In this document: positions 17,439-27,066 of the stretch, one piece after another
Position numbering within the stretch: position 1 is the first letter of the stretch
Layout of the letters: each line of letters begins with the position of its first letter
DNA from: Arenibacter sp. P308M17
GTDB taxonomy: Bacteria; Bacteroidota; Bacteroidia; Flavobacteriales; Flavobacteriaceae
Assembly (NCBI RefSeq): GCF_003426735.1
Contig: NZ_QVON01000002.1
Location: forward strand, 884,704 to 948,703
DNA: 64,000 nt
Direction: 5' to 3'
Program-made: the position numbers and the translations under genes
Notes under the pieces: model-generated
Told to the model about the DNA's origin: nothing
Seen by the model: the letters and a program-made list of their open reading frames with translations, nothing else
The model's database searches: none

Positions 17439-19013
17439 TTAAATTAAAGGTAGTTTAATATAAAAAGTGCTTCCTTTTCCTTTTTCACTTTCTGCATAAA
17501 CCTCACCTTGATGATCATCTACTATTTTCTTTACGTAAGCGAGCCCTAAACCGTGGCCCTTTACATTGTGTATATCCCCTGTATGTTCCCTATAGAACTT
17601 TTCAAAAACTTTTTTTAATACCGCTTTGCTCATTCCGGCACCCTGATCCTGCACTTTTATAATGATAGAATTCCCGACCACTTCGGTAAAAACATCGATC
17701 TTGGGCACTTCTGGCGAATATTTCATCGCATTATCCAATATATTCACAATAACATTGGTGAAATGCATCTCATTGGCCAATACCTCGGATCGTTCCGCCT
17801 TCAAATGGGGCTTGATATATCCTCCCCTATCCGCTACTATAAGCTCTACATGGGTAATGGCATCCTCTATTATGTCGTGTACATCCGCCCTATCCTTACT
17901 TATATCCAATTGATTTTTTTCCAACTTGGATATCCGGAGTACATTTTCCACCTGTGCGTGCATTCTCTTGTTTTCGTCCCTTATCATTTGCAAATAGCGC
18001 AGTACCTTCTCCTTGTCATCAATGATTTTCGGGTTCTTAATAGCTTCAACTGCCAGGTTTATAGTTGCAATTGGAGTTTTGAACTCATGTGTCATATTGT
18101 TGATAAAGTCTGATTTAATCTCTGAAATCTGCTTCTGCTTTATCAACTGATAGATGGCACTGGAATAGGCCACTACAATAACCAAGGTAAATGTTAGGGA
18201 CAAAAGTGCCATTCCAAGAATGGACTGTATAAGGAACCTTTTCTTTTTGGGAAAAGTCAACAATAGAGAAAAATTAGTATTTCCTTCACTATCCTTAAAT
18301 AAAGGTGCCTTATAAAGTGTGGTCTCGGAAAATTTGAATTTTTGGGATTTCACTTTTGTGGGCAGTCCCTTGCTATAGACCCCATATTCATAGTCAATAT
18401 CGATACCCCTATTATTTAATTCCTTACTGAGCATCAGTTCAACCTCCTGTTTGGACACCCGCTTATGGATGGGCCTATTTTTCGCCTGTTCCCTAAAAAC
18501 ATCATCCAAAGCAAACTTGTCAAGATCTGTCATAGATCCAATTTTTTCAAGTTTTTGGACAGGCGTTAACGAATATTGTGTCCCATCCAGACCAAAATCC
18601 TCTTTGAAAATCTCGGTGGTCCTGGTACTGGTAATATTCCTAAAGGTAGTGGTGTCCAAGCCTATATCAAAGAACGTAGATGCCATATTGTAGTCCTCCT
18701 CCAAAATACCATGGGTATAAAAACGTACTTCGTTGGAATTAATATCACGGTCAAAAAAGAAAAAATTCTTAAGATGGGTAGCCTTTGGCTTTCCAATACT
18801 ATCGCTAAGCTTGTAAAACTCGTTCAGGTAATCCTGCACCTCCCGCTTTTCAATATTATCCACAACCCTACTCAATATTTGGTTGACTGTATTTGAAAAT
18901 TGTTCTTCCTTGTCCGATACCGACTTATTTATCCAATAACTCTGAACAAAGATGATTCCTATTAGGGAAAGGCTCATTAAGACTACCAAAAGACCAAATA
19001 ACCTCTTATTCAT
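17439..19013 (-). CDS. Sensor histidine kinase (RprX-like)
   Basis: A 524-residue membrane kinase. It has a first transmembrane helix at about 7-28, a periplasmic sensor region of roughly 230 residues without a domain I recognise, a second helix near 265-290, then HisKA with MTHEFKTPIATINLA (His near 309). The HATPase domain has NILDNAMKYSPE (N box), KVQDQGAGM (G1) and GHGLGLAYVKKIV (G2). It is the first gene of the two-component operon and has a good promoter just upstream. The signal is unknown; RprX relatives respond to envelope or oxidative stress. Confidence 0.94.
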   Translation of the reverse strand: MNKRLFGLLVVLMSLSLIGIIFVQSYWINKSVSDKEEQFSNTVNQILSRVVDNIEKREVQDYLNEFYKLSDSIGKPKATHLKNFFFFDRDINSNEVRFYTHGILEEDYNMASTFFDIGLDTTTFRNITSTRTTEIFKEDFGLDGTQYSLTPVQKLEKIGSMTDLDKFALDDVFREQAKNRPIHKRVSKQEVELMLSKELNNRGIDIDYEYGVYSKGLPTKVKSQKFKFSETTLYKAPLFKDSEGNTNFSLLLTFPKKKRFLIQSILGMALLSLTFTLVIVVAYSSAIYQLIKQKQISEIKSDFINNMTHEFKTPIATINLAVEAIKNPKIIDDKEKVLRYLQMIRDENKRMHAQVENVLRISKLEKNQLDISKDRADVHDIIEDAITHVELIVADRGGYIKPHLKAERSEVLANEMHFTNVIVNILDNAMKYSPEVPKIDVFTEVVGNSIIIKVQDQGAGMSKAVLKKVFEKFYREHTGDIHNVKGHGLGLAYVKKIVDDHQGEVYAESEKGKGSTFYIKLPLI

Positions 19014-19020
19014 TTATCGA

Positions 19021-19047
19021 CAAAATTAGAAATTTAACATTTAGCAA
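19021..19047 (-). promoter_or_regulatory. Promoter of the two-component operon
   Basis: On the minus strand TTG (19045-19047), a 16-bp spacer and TAATTTTG (19021-19028) match the Bacteroidota promoter with a perfect -7 element. It ends 7 bp before the kinase ATG, so the leader would be very short. Confidence 0.5.
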
Positions 19048-19093
19048 AATGTACGTTTAACCTAACCTTAACAAAAATGTTAAAATTTAGCGC

Positions 19094-19681
19094 TTAAACC
19101 TTTATTTTAAGCAATTTATGATGAATTCGAAAAACTTCCCCTTCCGTGGCCTCAAGGTCTATATTTTCAATAATGAAGTCTGACAACCTCTCTTTTTCAC
19201 TATCCGGCCATTGATTGTCCATACGTGCCATTAGCTGTTCCGCCGTAATTCCGTCCCTATCCACAACCCTTTGAATCCTGATGTCCCTTGGTGCGGTCAC
19301 AAGGATTATTTTATCATAACGTTCCTGGTTCCCGCTTTCGAATATAATGGCGGCCTCTTGAATTACATAGGTGGCATTCTGGCGTTTGCACCAACTTTTA
19401 AAATGACGTCTCACAGCGGGATGTACTATATTGTTGAGACCTCGTAATAATATCTTATCCTTGAACACTTTCTTGGCTATATATCCCCTATTGGGTTCCC
19501 CATTCAAATAACTTTCCTTGCCCAAAAGGGCTTCAATGTCCTTTTTAATCTTTTTGGAACGGCCCATTAACTTCTTCGCCTCTACATCGGAATTATATAT
19601 GGGTACTCCCAATTTTTGGAACATAGATCCAACAGTAGATTTCCCACTACCAATCCCTCCTGTCAAGCCCACGATCATCAT
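19094..19681 (-). CDS. coaE: Dephospho-CoA kinase
   Basis: A 195-residue kinase that catalyses the last step of coenzyme A synthesis. It has the P-loop GLTGGIGSGKSTV at residues 5-17, IYNSDVEAKKLM (the Asp that activates the 3'-hydroxyl), the CoA-binding segment HPAVRRHFKSW, VIQEAAIIFESG and the lid QRVVDRDGITAEQLMARM. Its ATG overlaps the stop of the YbbR gene by 4 bp, so it is co-translated with it. The second-last CoA gene, coaBC, lies 6 kb away on the same strand. Confidence 0.96.
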   Translation of the reverse strand: MMIVGLTGGIGSGKSTVGSMFQKLGVPIYNSDVEAKKLMGRSKKIKKDIEALLGKESYLNGEPNRGYIAKKVFKDKILLRGLNNIVHPAVRRHFKSWCKRQNATYVIQEAAIIFESGNQERYDKIILVTAPRDIRIQRVVDRDGITAEQLMARMDNQWPDSEKERLSDFIIENIDLEATEGEVFRIHHKLLKIKV

Positions 19682-20631
19682 TGCCTCTTCAGTATAAATT
19701 CAACCTTATTCTCCCTTAACCGTACTACATTCACGCTATTGGGCTTTTTCGTCAGTTTTAGATCCAAAACATTTTCATTTTTGTCCTTGAGGTCGGAATA
19801 ATCGGCCGTAACCACAAAATCGGTTACCAACAATTCCTTAATGGCTCCCATGCGCCCCCTGCACAAAACCGATACCGATTCCGGAAACGTTCTTATCCCT
19901 ACACCTTCCGGTACATTGATAACCACTACTGGAACCTTAAAAACCCTTTCTGAAAATTTAAATACTTTAGCGGACAAGTTTACACTAAGATGGGAATATT
20001 TGGTGTCTTTTAGTTCGGGCGGAAGATTCAATTTTAATTTTTTTGAAATATCACTGGTCGTATGTGGCAATACCAAAGTTTGGGTAGTAAGGCCCGTCAA
20101 AGTATCTATTTCCATTTTGGGGCCCATTACGGTAATGGAATCGGGCAACAGGGTATACGTGCTGTCCATTAGATAGTTTTGCTCCAAATCTATGGTGACT
20201 TTAGGAAGTACAGGCACCTTTTTTCTAAAGAGTCTTTGGAAATTAAAAAATAGGGTATCCCTATCCATGTCCTCAACCCTTATAAACTTTGAAAGTTGAT
20301 TTTCTATTTGGTTTCTGTATGCCGAAGGGGAAACAAAATACTTGGAGCCTCTTTTTTCCAGTTCGGAAAGGTCCACCTCCACCGTTTTATTTTTAAACCC
20401 CAACATCAAGAATTGAAACCCACTGGCCCTTAACCGAACCTTAATGTTCCTTTTGGAAACGCTATTCAGCAATAAACTGTCCGGGGTGCTGCCATAATTA
20501 ATATCAAAGGTGGCGTTACTGGAATATTGTTCCGCCAAATTACTTACAAACCAAGCGAGACCGGAACATAATAGAAAGATCAGAAACAGTTTGACCTTTC
20601 TCTTGTTGAGTCCGTTTTTAATTTTATCCAT
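19678..20631 (-). CDS. YbbR-like domain protein
   Basis: A 317-residue protein with one N-terminal membrane helix (about 14-34, FLIFLLCSGLAWFVSNLAEQ) and a periplasmic part built of YbbR-type beta repeats (segments such as VPVLPKVTIDLEQNY and PDSITVMGPK). In Firmicutes, YbbR proteins (CdaR) regulate the diadenylate cyclase CdaA. No cyclase gene is adjacent here, so the role is open. ATG at 20631, chosen over a TTG at 20634. It overlaps coaE and lies 7 bp after the glycosyltransferase stop, giving a three-gene unit. Confidence 0.8.
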   Translation of the reverse strand: MDKIKNGLNKRKVKLFLIFLLCSGLAWFVSNLAEQYSSNATFDINYGSTPDSLLLNSVSKRNIKVRLRASGFQFLMLGFKNKTVEVDLSELEKRGSKYFVSPSAYRNQIENQLSKFIRVEDMDRDTLFFNFQRLFRKKVPVLPKVTIDLEQNYLMDSTYTLLPDSITVMGPKMEIDTLTGLTTQTLVLPHTTSDISKKLKLNLPPELKDTKYSHLSVNLSAKVFKFSERVFKVPVVVINVPEGVGIRTFPESVSVLCRGRMGAIKELLVTDFVVTADYSDLKDKNENVLDLKLTKKPNSVNVVRLRENKVEFILKRQ

Positions 20632-20638
20632 CAACTTA

Positions 20639-21646
20639 TTACAGCGTTTTAAAGAAAAGCTTGGGAAATAGCTCCTCCGGTTTTTTATTGCTTATTGCTA
20701 TAAGCATCGAATTTTTCAAAAATCCATAGCCATAGCCCGCAAATTGGATGACCACCGCTATCAATGACAGCATAGCCACCTTAAAATTTTTATTGACTAC
20801 CAAGGAATGCACAAAAAGTAAACCAAAATAAAGGACATATATTGCAAATGGCCAAAAAACGCCTAATGCCCACATGGCCACGGCCCCTACAAACCCTAAA
20901 CAGAACAGGGTAGGGAACCAATAGGTTATTTTGGCACTGTTGGGGTGCCAATGGTTTAATACAGGTCTTACCATTCCAAATTTTTTGACCTGGGTGTAAA
21001 ATTTGTTCCAATCTATCCGCCTTTTGTGGTATACAAAGGCATCTTGGATCAATTTGGTGTCATAGCCCGCTTCCCATATTCTAAAGATAAGGTCGGGATC
21101 TTCCCCTGGGTGTATATTGCCATATCCAAGGGTTTTTTCAAAGGCCGCCCTGGATATTCCCATATTAAAGCTCCTGGGCTGAAATTTACCTACGGCCCGT
21201 TTATTCCCCCTTATCCCCCCTGTGGTAAGGATTGAGGTCATCGCATAATTAATGGCCTTTTGTACAGGAGTAAAAGTAGGGTGTGCCGCATCCGGCCCCC
21301 CAAAACAATCCACATAATTATTTTTCAAGGACTGCTCCACCACGGACAAATAATGGCTTGGAATTATACAATCGGAATCCAGCACTATAAAATAATTGCC
21401 ATGCGCGCGATTCATGCCATAATTACGGGAATCACCGGGACCCGAGTTCTTCTTCTTCAAATATGTTATGGACAATCCATCCCCATACTTTTTCACTACA
21501 TCTTCGGAACTTTCCAAGGAACCGTCCTCTACCACCACCACCTCAAAAGATTTATCATAGTCCTGCACTGAAAGGCTTTCCAGCAATTCATCTATCTCAT
21601 TGGGCCTATTGTAGACCGGTACTATAAAAGAAAAAAATAAGTCCAT
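20639..21646 (-). CDS. Family 2 glycosyltransferase
   Basis: A 335-residue inverting transferase with a GT-A fold. FSFIVPVYNRPNEIDELLESL opens the nucleotide-sugar domain, VVEDGS and the metal-binding FIVLDSDCIIP (DxD) follow, and GEDPDLIFRIWEAG is the acceptor/catalytic segment. The C-terminal ~90 residues contain two or three membrane helices, so it is anchored at the inner membrane. Likely products are lipid-linked glycans or polysaccharide; the substrate cannot be inferred. It heads the unit with YbbR and CoaE. Confidence 0.9.
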   Translation of the reverse strand: MDLFFSFIVPVYNRPNEIDELLESLSVQDYDKSFEVVVVEDGSLESSEDVVKKYGDGLSITYLKKKNSGPGDSRNYGMNRAHGNYFIVLDSDCIIPSHYLSVVEQSLKNNYVDCFGGPDAAHPTFTPVQKAINYAMTSILTTGGIRGNKRAVGKFQPRSFNMGISRAAFEKTLGYGNIHPGEDPDLIFRIWEAGYDTKLIQDAFVYHKRRIDWNKFYTQVKKFGMVRPVLNHWHPNSAKITYWFPTLFCLGFVGAVAMWALGVFWPFAIYVLYFGLLFVHSLVVNKNFKVAMLSLIAVVIQFAGYGYGFLKNSMLIAISNKKPEELFPKLFFKTL

Positions 21647-21797
21647 TGGGTTTCTTTACTATTTAAAATTGCGGAACAATAGTGTTGGCCTGCCCTCACC
21701 CCTTCTGCAACTGCATAATTCCATTTATTAGATGCGACCCCCGTATTAAACCAATAATAACTTGGCTATCGGGCAAGTTACCCTAATACCCGCGAAG

Positions 21798-22610
21798 CTA
21801 TTCTGAAAACGTATCGATTACTTCCTGACTAACACCAGTATTGGAAAAACCGCCATCGTGGAACAAATTCTGCATGGTAACCTTTCTAGTGAAATCCGAA
21901 AAAAGGGTAACGGTATAATCCGCACAATCCTGAGCGGTTGCATTTCCCAAAGGGGACATCTTATCGGCATAGGAAATAAAACTGTTAAACCCCTTAACTC
22001 CCTGCCCTGCCGTGGTAGCTGTTGGGGATTGGGATATGGTGTTTACCCTCACCTTCTTCTCCTTGCCAAAAAAATAGCCAAAACTACGGGCAACCGATTC
22101 CAAATAGGCCTTATTGTCGGCCATATCATTATAATCAGGAAAGGTCCTCTGGGCGGCGATATAGGTCAAAGCTACGATGCTTCCCCATTCGTTCATGGCA
22201 TCCGCCTTGTAAAGGCTCTGCATTACTTTGTGGAAAGATAGTGCGGATACATCCCAACCCTTGGTGGTAAAATCATACCTTCCATCTGTATAGGCCCTAC
22301 CCTTGCGTACGTTGACGGACATCCCAATGGAGTGCAGTACAAAATCTATTTTACCTCCCAAAATCTCCATGGATCGCCTAATCAAATTATCCAAATCCTC
22401 TTCGCTCGTGGCATCGGCAGGAATAACCTTGGAGCCCGTGTTTTTTGCAAGTTCATCTATCTGCCCCATACGCATGGCTATGGGCGCGTTGGTCAGGATA
22501 AAGGTCCCCCCTTCGGCATGTATGGTTTCTGCAGTTTTCCAAGCGATGGAATTGGCGTCCAATGCCCCAAAAATAATTCCCTTTTTTCCTTTTAATAAAT
22601 TAAACGACAT
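21798..22610 (-). CDS. fabI: Enoyl-[acyl-carrier-protein] reductase (NADH)
   Basis: A 270-residue short-chain dehydrogenase-type enoyl-ACP reductase that performs the last reduction of each fatty-acid elongation cycle. It has the FabI cofactor motif GALDANSIAWKTAETI, LHSIGMSVNV, and the catalytic Tyr-X6-Lys in DYNDMADNKAYLES, with a further Tyr ten residues before it (TYIAAQRT). The segment SQSPTATTAGQGV aligns with the substrate-binding loop. The gene is transcribed alone from a TAnnTTTG-type site. 151 bp without recognisable features separate its end from the glycosyltransferase. Confidence 0.95.
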   Translation of the reverse strand: MSFNLLKGKKGIIFGALDANSIAWKTAETIHAEGGTFILTNAPIAMRMGQIDELAKNTGSKVIPADATSEEDLDNLIRRSMEILGGKIDFVLHSIGMSVNVRKGRAYTDGRYDFTTKGWDVSALSFHKVMQSLYKADAMNEWGSIVALTYIAAQRTFPDYNDMADNKAYLESVARSFGYFFGKEKKVRVNTISQSPTATTAGQGVKGFNSFISYADKMSPLGNATAQDCADYTVTLFSDFTRKVTMQNLFHDGGFSNTGVSQEVIDTFSE

Positions 22611-22638
22611 AGTCTATTATTTGTGCTTTTTAGATCGC

Positions 22639-22646
22639 CAAAGATA
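22639..22646 (-). promoter_or_regulatory. -7 element for fabI
   Basis: On the minus strand this reads TATCTTTG, a full match to TAnnTTTG, 28 bp before the ATG. I see no clear -33 element. The rest of the 22611-22854 gap holds nothing I recognise. Confidence 0.4.
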
Positions 22647-22854
22647 TTAAAAATTAGTGGGTAGACCGTAGAAAGAGGAAGGTATAAAAATCATTTCCCA
22701 TTATGGAGTACCCTTGAAAAATATCCCCTAAGTACGTTGTTATAGCCCTTTTACATGGAAACAGGTGTAAGGAAAATAAGTTTGTTTTACACGAACAGGC
22801 CCATACCATACCCCTGATCGAAATTTGAGGTTTCCCTACCGCTACATACGAAAG

Positions 22855-24507
22855 TTAATCCAGCAACTGCCTTGCATGTGCCAAAGCCGATTCGGACAAG
22901 TTTTTTCCTCCCAACATTTCTGCCAGCTCTACAACCCTTTCTTCTGAAGTAAGCCTTTTCATTTTGGTGTTGGTCCCCATCAGTTCCTCTGTCTTGTACA
23001 CTTTAAAATGATGCACCCCTTTGGCGGCCACCTGTGGCAGATGGGTAATGGAAAATATCTGCATGGAATTGCTCATATCCTTCATAATATCTCCCATTTT
23101 ATTGGAAATTTCCCCGGATACCCCCGTATCTATCTCATCGAACATCATAGTAGGCAGCTGTTCGTATCGGGCCAAAATAGCCTTAATGGTCAACATAATC
23201 CTAGAAAGTTCCCCACCGGAGGCCACCTTCTTGAGGTCTCCATAAGCGGACCCCTTGTTCGCCGAAAACAAAAAGCTAAGATTGTCCCTACCTGTGGGTT
23301 TAAACTCTTTGGCTGCCGAAATTTCAATTTTAAAGGTAGCACTTGCCATTCCCAAGTCGATCAAAGTTTCCTCCAATTGGCTTTTTAGCTTTGGAACAAC
23401 CAACTTCCTTTTCTTACTTATGCTGGATGCTTCGGTGTTCAAAGCCTTTTCCAATTGCTGCAGCTCCTTCCTTTTGCGATCTATATCCGTAGCAACATTC
23501 TCCGTGGCACTGACCTTTTCATCAAGATTATCCCTAATTTCCAATAATTCCGAAATAGTCTGGACCTTGTGTTTCTTTAAAAGATCATAAAGCAATTGAA
23601 GCTTGGCATTTACCTGTTCCAACAACTGTGGATCGGCCTCTACCTTGTCATTTAGAATAGTGAATTCGTTGGAGATATCATCCAACTCAATAAACACCGA
23701 TTTTACGCGTTCATTTATATCCGAATATTGATGGCCAAAACTGGCCAACTTATTGGATACCTGCTTAAGCGCTGTAAGTAGGTTTATCAGCCCAATCTGC
23801 TCATCATTCAATAGCTGTTGCCCGTGGGACAATTGTTCTAGGATAACCTCCACATTGTTCAGCTGTTCGTACTGCTCTTCCAGCTCCTCCAGTATTCCTT
23901 CTTTTAAAGGTGCCACATTTAATTCCTGTAATAAAAAACTATTGTATTCGTGTTCTTTGGTGGCACTATTCTGAAAATCCACCAGTTTTTGTAACTGCTT
24001 TTGTGTAGATTGATATAAGAGCAACTTTGAGGAGTACTCCCCAAGCAACTGTCCATTATCGGCCAGGGCATCAATAACTTTTAGTTGAAAATCATTATCG
24101 GCAAGTCGCAACGTTTGGTGCTGGGAGTGCACATCTATCAATTGATCTCCCAACTCGGACAAAATATCCAAGGTCACAGGGGAATCATTGATAAAGGCCC
24201 TGGATTTACCACTCGGTAAAATCTCCCTTCTCAATATGGTCTTTTTCTCATAATCCAGGTCGTTTTCGGTAAAAAAAGCCTCCAGACCGTATTTGGAAAT
24301 TTCAAATTCCGCCTCTACGATGCATTTATCCTCCTTCTCCCTTAAGGAGGAAAGATCCGCTCTTTTACCCAATACCAAGGACAGCCCACCCAATAAAATG
24401 GATTTTCCGGCACCTGTTTCACCTGTTATTACCGTAAAACCATTGGTAAACTTAACGTTTAGATGGTCTATTAAGGCGTAATTCTTTATGGAAAGATTTG
24501 TCAGCAA
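22855..24507 (-). CDS. recN: DNA repair protein RecN
   Basis: A 550-residue SMC-like ATPase that acts in recombinational repair of double-strand breaks. The N-terminal ATPase half has GFTVITGETGAGKSILL (Walker A near residue 30). Long helices form a coiled coil (about 155-370). The C-terminal half has the signature VASGGELSRIMLTIKAIL, Walker B MMFDEIDTGVSG and the D/H loop SITHLPQVAAKG. The start appears to be TTG at 24507, giving MLTNLSIKNYALI, which is where RecN homologues begin; no ATG is available nearby. Confidence 0.96.
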   Translation of the reverse strand: MLTNLSIKNYALIDHLNVKFTNGFTVITGETGAGKSILLGGLSLVLGKRADLSSLREKEDKCIVEAEFEISKYGLEAFFTENDLDYEKKTILRREILPSGKSRAFINDSPVTLDILSELGDQLIDVHSQHQTLRLADNDFQLKVIDALADNGQLLGEYSSKLLLYQSTQKQLQKLVDFQNSATKEHEYNSFLLQELNVAPLKEGILEELEEQYEQLNNVEVILEQLSHGQQLLNDEQIGLINLLTALKQVSNKLASFGHQYSDINERVKSVFIELDDISNEFTILNDKVEADPQLLEQVNAKLQLLYDLLKKHKVQTISELLEIRDNLDEKVSATENVATDIDRKRKELQQLEKALNTEASSISKKRKLVVPKLKSQLEETLIDLGMASATFKIEISAAKEFKPTGRDNLSFLFSANKGSAYGDLKKVASGGELSRIMLTIKAILARYEQLPTMMFDEIDTGVSGEISNKMGDIMKDMSNSMQIFSITHLPQVAAKGVHHFKVYKTEELMGTNTKMKRLTSEERVVELAEMLGGKNLSESALAHARQLLD

Positions 24508-24628
24508 GGTTTATTATCTAAGATTGCCGTAAAGATAATTTATATTGCCTTGGAAAAAAATGTGTGGTAAAAAATTTCTCTATACCCCCATAACGAAGGG
24601 AGACCAAATAATTTTGTCCTGATTCCGA

Positions 24629-25519
24629 TCAAAATTTTATTTCGTTCCAAGTCGACGAATACATTGGGGCAATTTTGTTCAAGGTTTCCTTAAGCTGTAC
24701 AATATCCACTTTTGGTCCGTCGGAAAAAACGTTTTGTATCTCTTCCGACTTCGCATCAAAAAAAGTTTGGATCAAAAAGGCATTGGGATATCTGCCCGCC
24801 ATGGTCTCCAGTAAACGCATACTACCGGCAACTACCTGCTTTCCCGTACTGTTATTATCCGCCAGCACATCCAATCCCTTTCTGTGATAATTGTACATTG
24901 CTATTCTATATTCCCTGTAAGAATTGGACAACAGGTTATCCACCAACTCGAATCTGCTTCTTTGTCCCGATGTCTGTGACCATCCGGAAAAACCGGCACT
25001 TTGTGCCAAAGTAACCACTTGTTGCGCCTTTTTGTAAAAATCGGTTCCGCCCTCCAAAGAAAAAGTGTCGGCATCCAGTCCCAAAATAATATAGGAATAG
25101 AAAGATACCACCCCTACCAAATTGGAAGTAATATTGTTTTCGTTCAAGATCAAAGGCTGAAACTCAATATAATCGAAACTGAATTGATTGTCCTTATAAT
25201 TAAAAACAGGACTTTCATAGGAGGTATTAAAAACAGGTCTTGAGGATTGAATTTGAATATTCCCTTTAAACCTACTGGATTCATACTCCGTAATGGTAAT
25301 GAACATTTGGGCGTTCACCCTTTCATTCTCCTTATAGACCCGATTGGACCATCTGTTCTTATTTACAAAATCGTTTAGGGAACGTTCCAAGGTCTTAAAA
25401 ATCTGTTGATTGGTCTGCCCAACCTGATCCGAATTTATAGTAACCACACAATTCAATTCTTGGGCTCCCAAGGCCATGGAAGTTATAAAACAAATAATGG
25501 TCAAAGATAAATTACGCAT
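24629..25519 (-). CDS. DUF4835-family secreted protein
   Basis: A 296-residue protein of the DUF4835 family, which is restricted to Bacteroidota and has no assigned function. A signal peptide ends at GAQ, followed by the family start ELNCVVTINSDQVGQTNQQIFKTL. The mature protein contains QSSRPVFNTSYESPVFNY and a helical C-terminus. The ATG at 25519 is chosen over one at 25540 because it gives a clean signal peptide. It overlaps the end of coaBC by 8 bp, within the conserved flavobacterial order omega-coaBC-DUF4835-recN. A periplasmic or outer-membrane role is likely but unproven. Confidence 0.88.
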   Translation of the reverse strand: MRNLSLTIICFITSMALGAQELNCVVTINSDQVGQTNQQIFKTLERSLNDFVNKNRWSNRVYKENERVNAQMFITITEYESSRFKGNIQIQSSRPVFNTSYESPVFNYKDNQFSFDYIEFQPLILNENNITSNLVGVVSFYSYIILGLDADTFSLEGGTDFYKKAQQVVTLAQSAGFSGWSQTSGQRSRFELVDNLLSNSYREYRIAMYNYHRKGLDVLADNNSTGKQVVAGSMRLLETMAGRYPNAFLIQTFFDAKSEEIQNVFSDGPKVDIVQLKETLNKIAPMYSSTWNEIKF

Positions 25520-26717
25520 GGATCCTGTTCTTGATTTCATTTAAAATATCCAAGGCTACCTCTGCCTTGGTCTTTAACCCAAACGTTTTAATATCCAAAT
25601 TCTTATCTATGAACGATATTTTATTGGTCAATTTTCCAAAACCTGCACCGCTATCGTTCATGGAATTTAGGACAATGGCGTCCAGGTTTTTTCGTTTCAA
25701 TTTTCCAATGGCATTTTCAACCTCATTTTCGGTTTCCAGCGCAAAACCGACCAAGAACTGGTTATTTTTCATCTCTCCCAAAGAAAATAGGATGTCCTTG
25801 TTCCTTACCAAGGTAATGGTAAATTCATCGGACGTCTTCTTTATTTTCTGTTCAGCTACCAGTTTAGGTTTATAATCGGCAACCGCCGCAGCACAAATAG
25901 CGATATCCACCTCCGGGTACAGGGCCACCGTTTCCCTATACATTTCATCTGCCGAAGTTACTTTGACCAGTTTTATCAGGGAATGTTGAATACTTAAATG
26001 GGACGGACCGGATACCAAATATACCTTAGCGCCAAGCTTGGCGGCATTTTGTGCCAATTCGTACCCCATTAGGCCCGATGAATGATTTCCTATAAACCTT
26101 ACCGGATCTATAGCCTCATAGGTAGGGCCGGCCGTAATCAACACTATCTTGCCTTCCAACGGTAGGCCCTTGCCCAGATGATCATTGAGAAAACTTACAA
26201 TATCTTCAGGTTCGGCCATGCGGCCCTCCCCTATCAATCCACTGGCCAACTCTCCGGATGCGGCAGGAATCATTATATTCCCAAAGGATAACAGCTTTTT
26301 AAAGGTCGCTGTAGTGGAAGGATGTTTATACATATCCAAGTCCATCGCCGGAGCAAAATAAACAGGGCATTTTGCAGATAGGTAAGTGGCCATCAACAGG
26401 TTGTCACAGGTACCATTAGCCATTTTGGACAGGGTATTGGCCGTAGCCGGAGCTATCAGCATAATATCGGCCCAAAGCCCCAGGGCTACATGGTTGTTCC
26501 AAGAAACCGTTCCACTTTCCTCATCTACAAATGAAGACAGTACGGCATTCTTGGACAGGGTAGCCAGGGTTAAGGGGGTAACAAAAGAGCTGGCGCTTTC
26601 CGTTAAAACTACTTTAACATTAGCGCCAGCTTTAATAAGTAAACGAACCAAAAAGGTGGTTTTATAAGCAGCTATACCCCCAGTAATGCCCAAAAGTATA
26701 TTCTTACCGCCCAACAT
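25512..26717 (-). CDS. coaBC: Bifunctional CoaBC (PPC decarboxylase / PPC synthetase)
   Basis: A 401-residue two-domain enzyme of coenzyme A synthesis. The N-terminal CoaC flavoprotein domain (about 1-180) has GITGGIAAYKT, the catalytic-His segment SWNNHVALGLWADIMLIAPATANT, and PAMDLDMYKHP. The C-terminal CoaB domain has VLITAGPTYEAIDPVRFIGNHSSGLMG and AAVADYKP. In the clamp motif usually written A-C-G before G-x-GRM, this protein reads ASGLIGEGRM, with Ser where E. coli has Cys; this may be normal in the lineage. It starts 3 bp after the omega-subunit stop. Confidence 0.95.
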   Translation of the reverse strand: MLGGKNILLGITGGIAAYKTTFLVRLLIKAGANVKVVLTESASSFVTPLTLATLSKNAVLSSFVDEESGTVSWNNHVALGLWADIMLIAPATANTLSKMANGTCDNLLMATYLSAKCPVYFAPAMDLDMYKHPSTTATFKKLLSFGNIMIPAASGELASGLIGEGRMAEPEDIVSFLNDHLGKGLPLEGKIVLITAGPTYEAIDPVRFIGNHSSGLMGYELAQNAAKLGAKVYLVSGPSHLSIQHSLIKLVKVTSADEMYRETVALYPEVDIAICAAAVADYKPKLVAEQKIKKTSDEFTITLVRNKDILFSLGEMKNNQFLVGFALETENEVENAIGKLKRKNLDAIVLNSMNDSGAGFGKLTNKISFIDKNLDIKTFGLKTKAEVALDILNEIKNRIHA

Positions 26718-26720
26718 CCT

Positions 26721-27053
26721 CTAAGCGTCCTTCTCTGTATTCCTGTAGTAAATTTTATCGTCCAACCACTCCTTTACCGCTAATGCGTGTGGTTTGGGCA
26801 ATTTTTCGTAGAATTTAGAAACTTCGATCTGTTCCTTGTTTTCAAAGACTTCTTCCAAACTATCGCTATAAGTGGCGAACTCTTCCAACTTTTCCAAAAG
26901 CTCTTTTTTAATTTCAGAATTAATCTGAACAGCTCTTTTGGCAGCTATTGAGATTGCCTCATAAATATTTCCAGTTTTGGCATCGAATTCATTTTTATTG
27001 ATCGTTACCGTAGAAACAGGAGCCTTCGAGTTCTTTAAATCGTTCATATTCAT
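26721..27053 (-). CDS. rpoZ: RNA polymerase omega subunit
   Basis: A 110-residue protein matching the flavobacterial form of the omega subunit, which helps assemble RNA polymerase. It shows KAPVSTVTINKNEFD, then GNIYEAISIAAKRAVQINSEIKKEL, the omega signature, and the lineage-specific tail EVSKFYEKLPKPHALAVKEWL. The start may be the ATG at 27053 or the one two codons later (27047), where homologues tend to begin. It lies 13 bp after the bamD stop in the same transcript. Confidence 0.9.
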   Translation of the reverse strand: MNMNDLKNSKAPVSTVTINKNEFDAKTGNIYEAISIAAKRAVQINSEIKKELLEKLEEFATYSDSLEEVFENKEQIEVSKFYEKLPKPHALAVKEWLDDKIYYRNTEKDA

Positions 27054-27066
27054 ATCAAATCGTATT

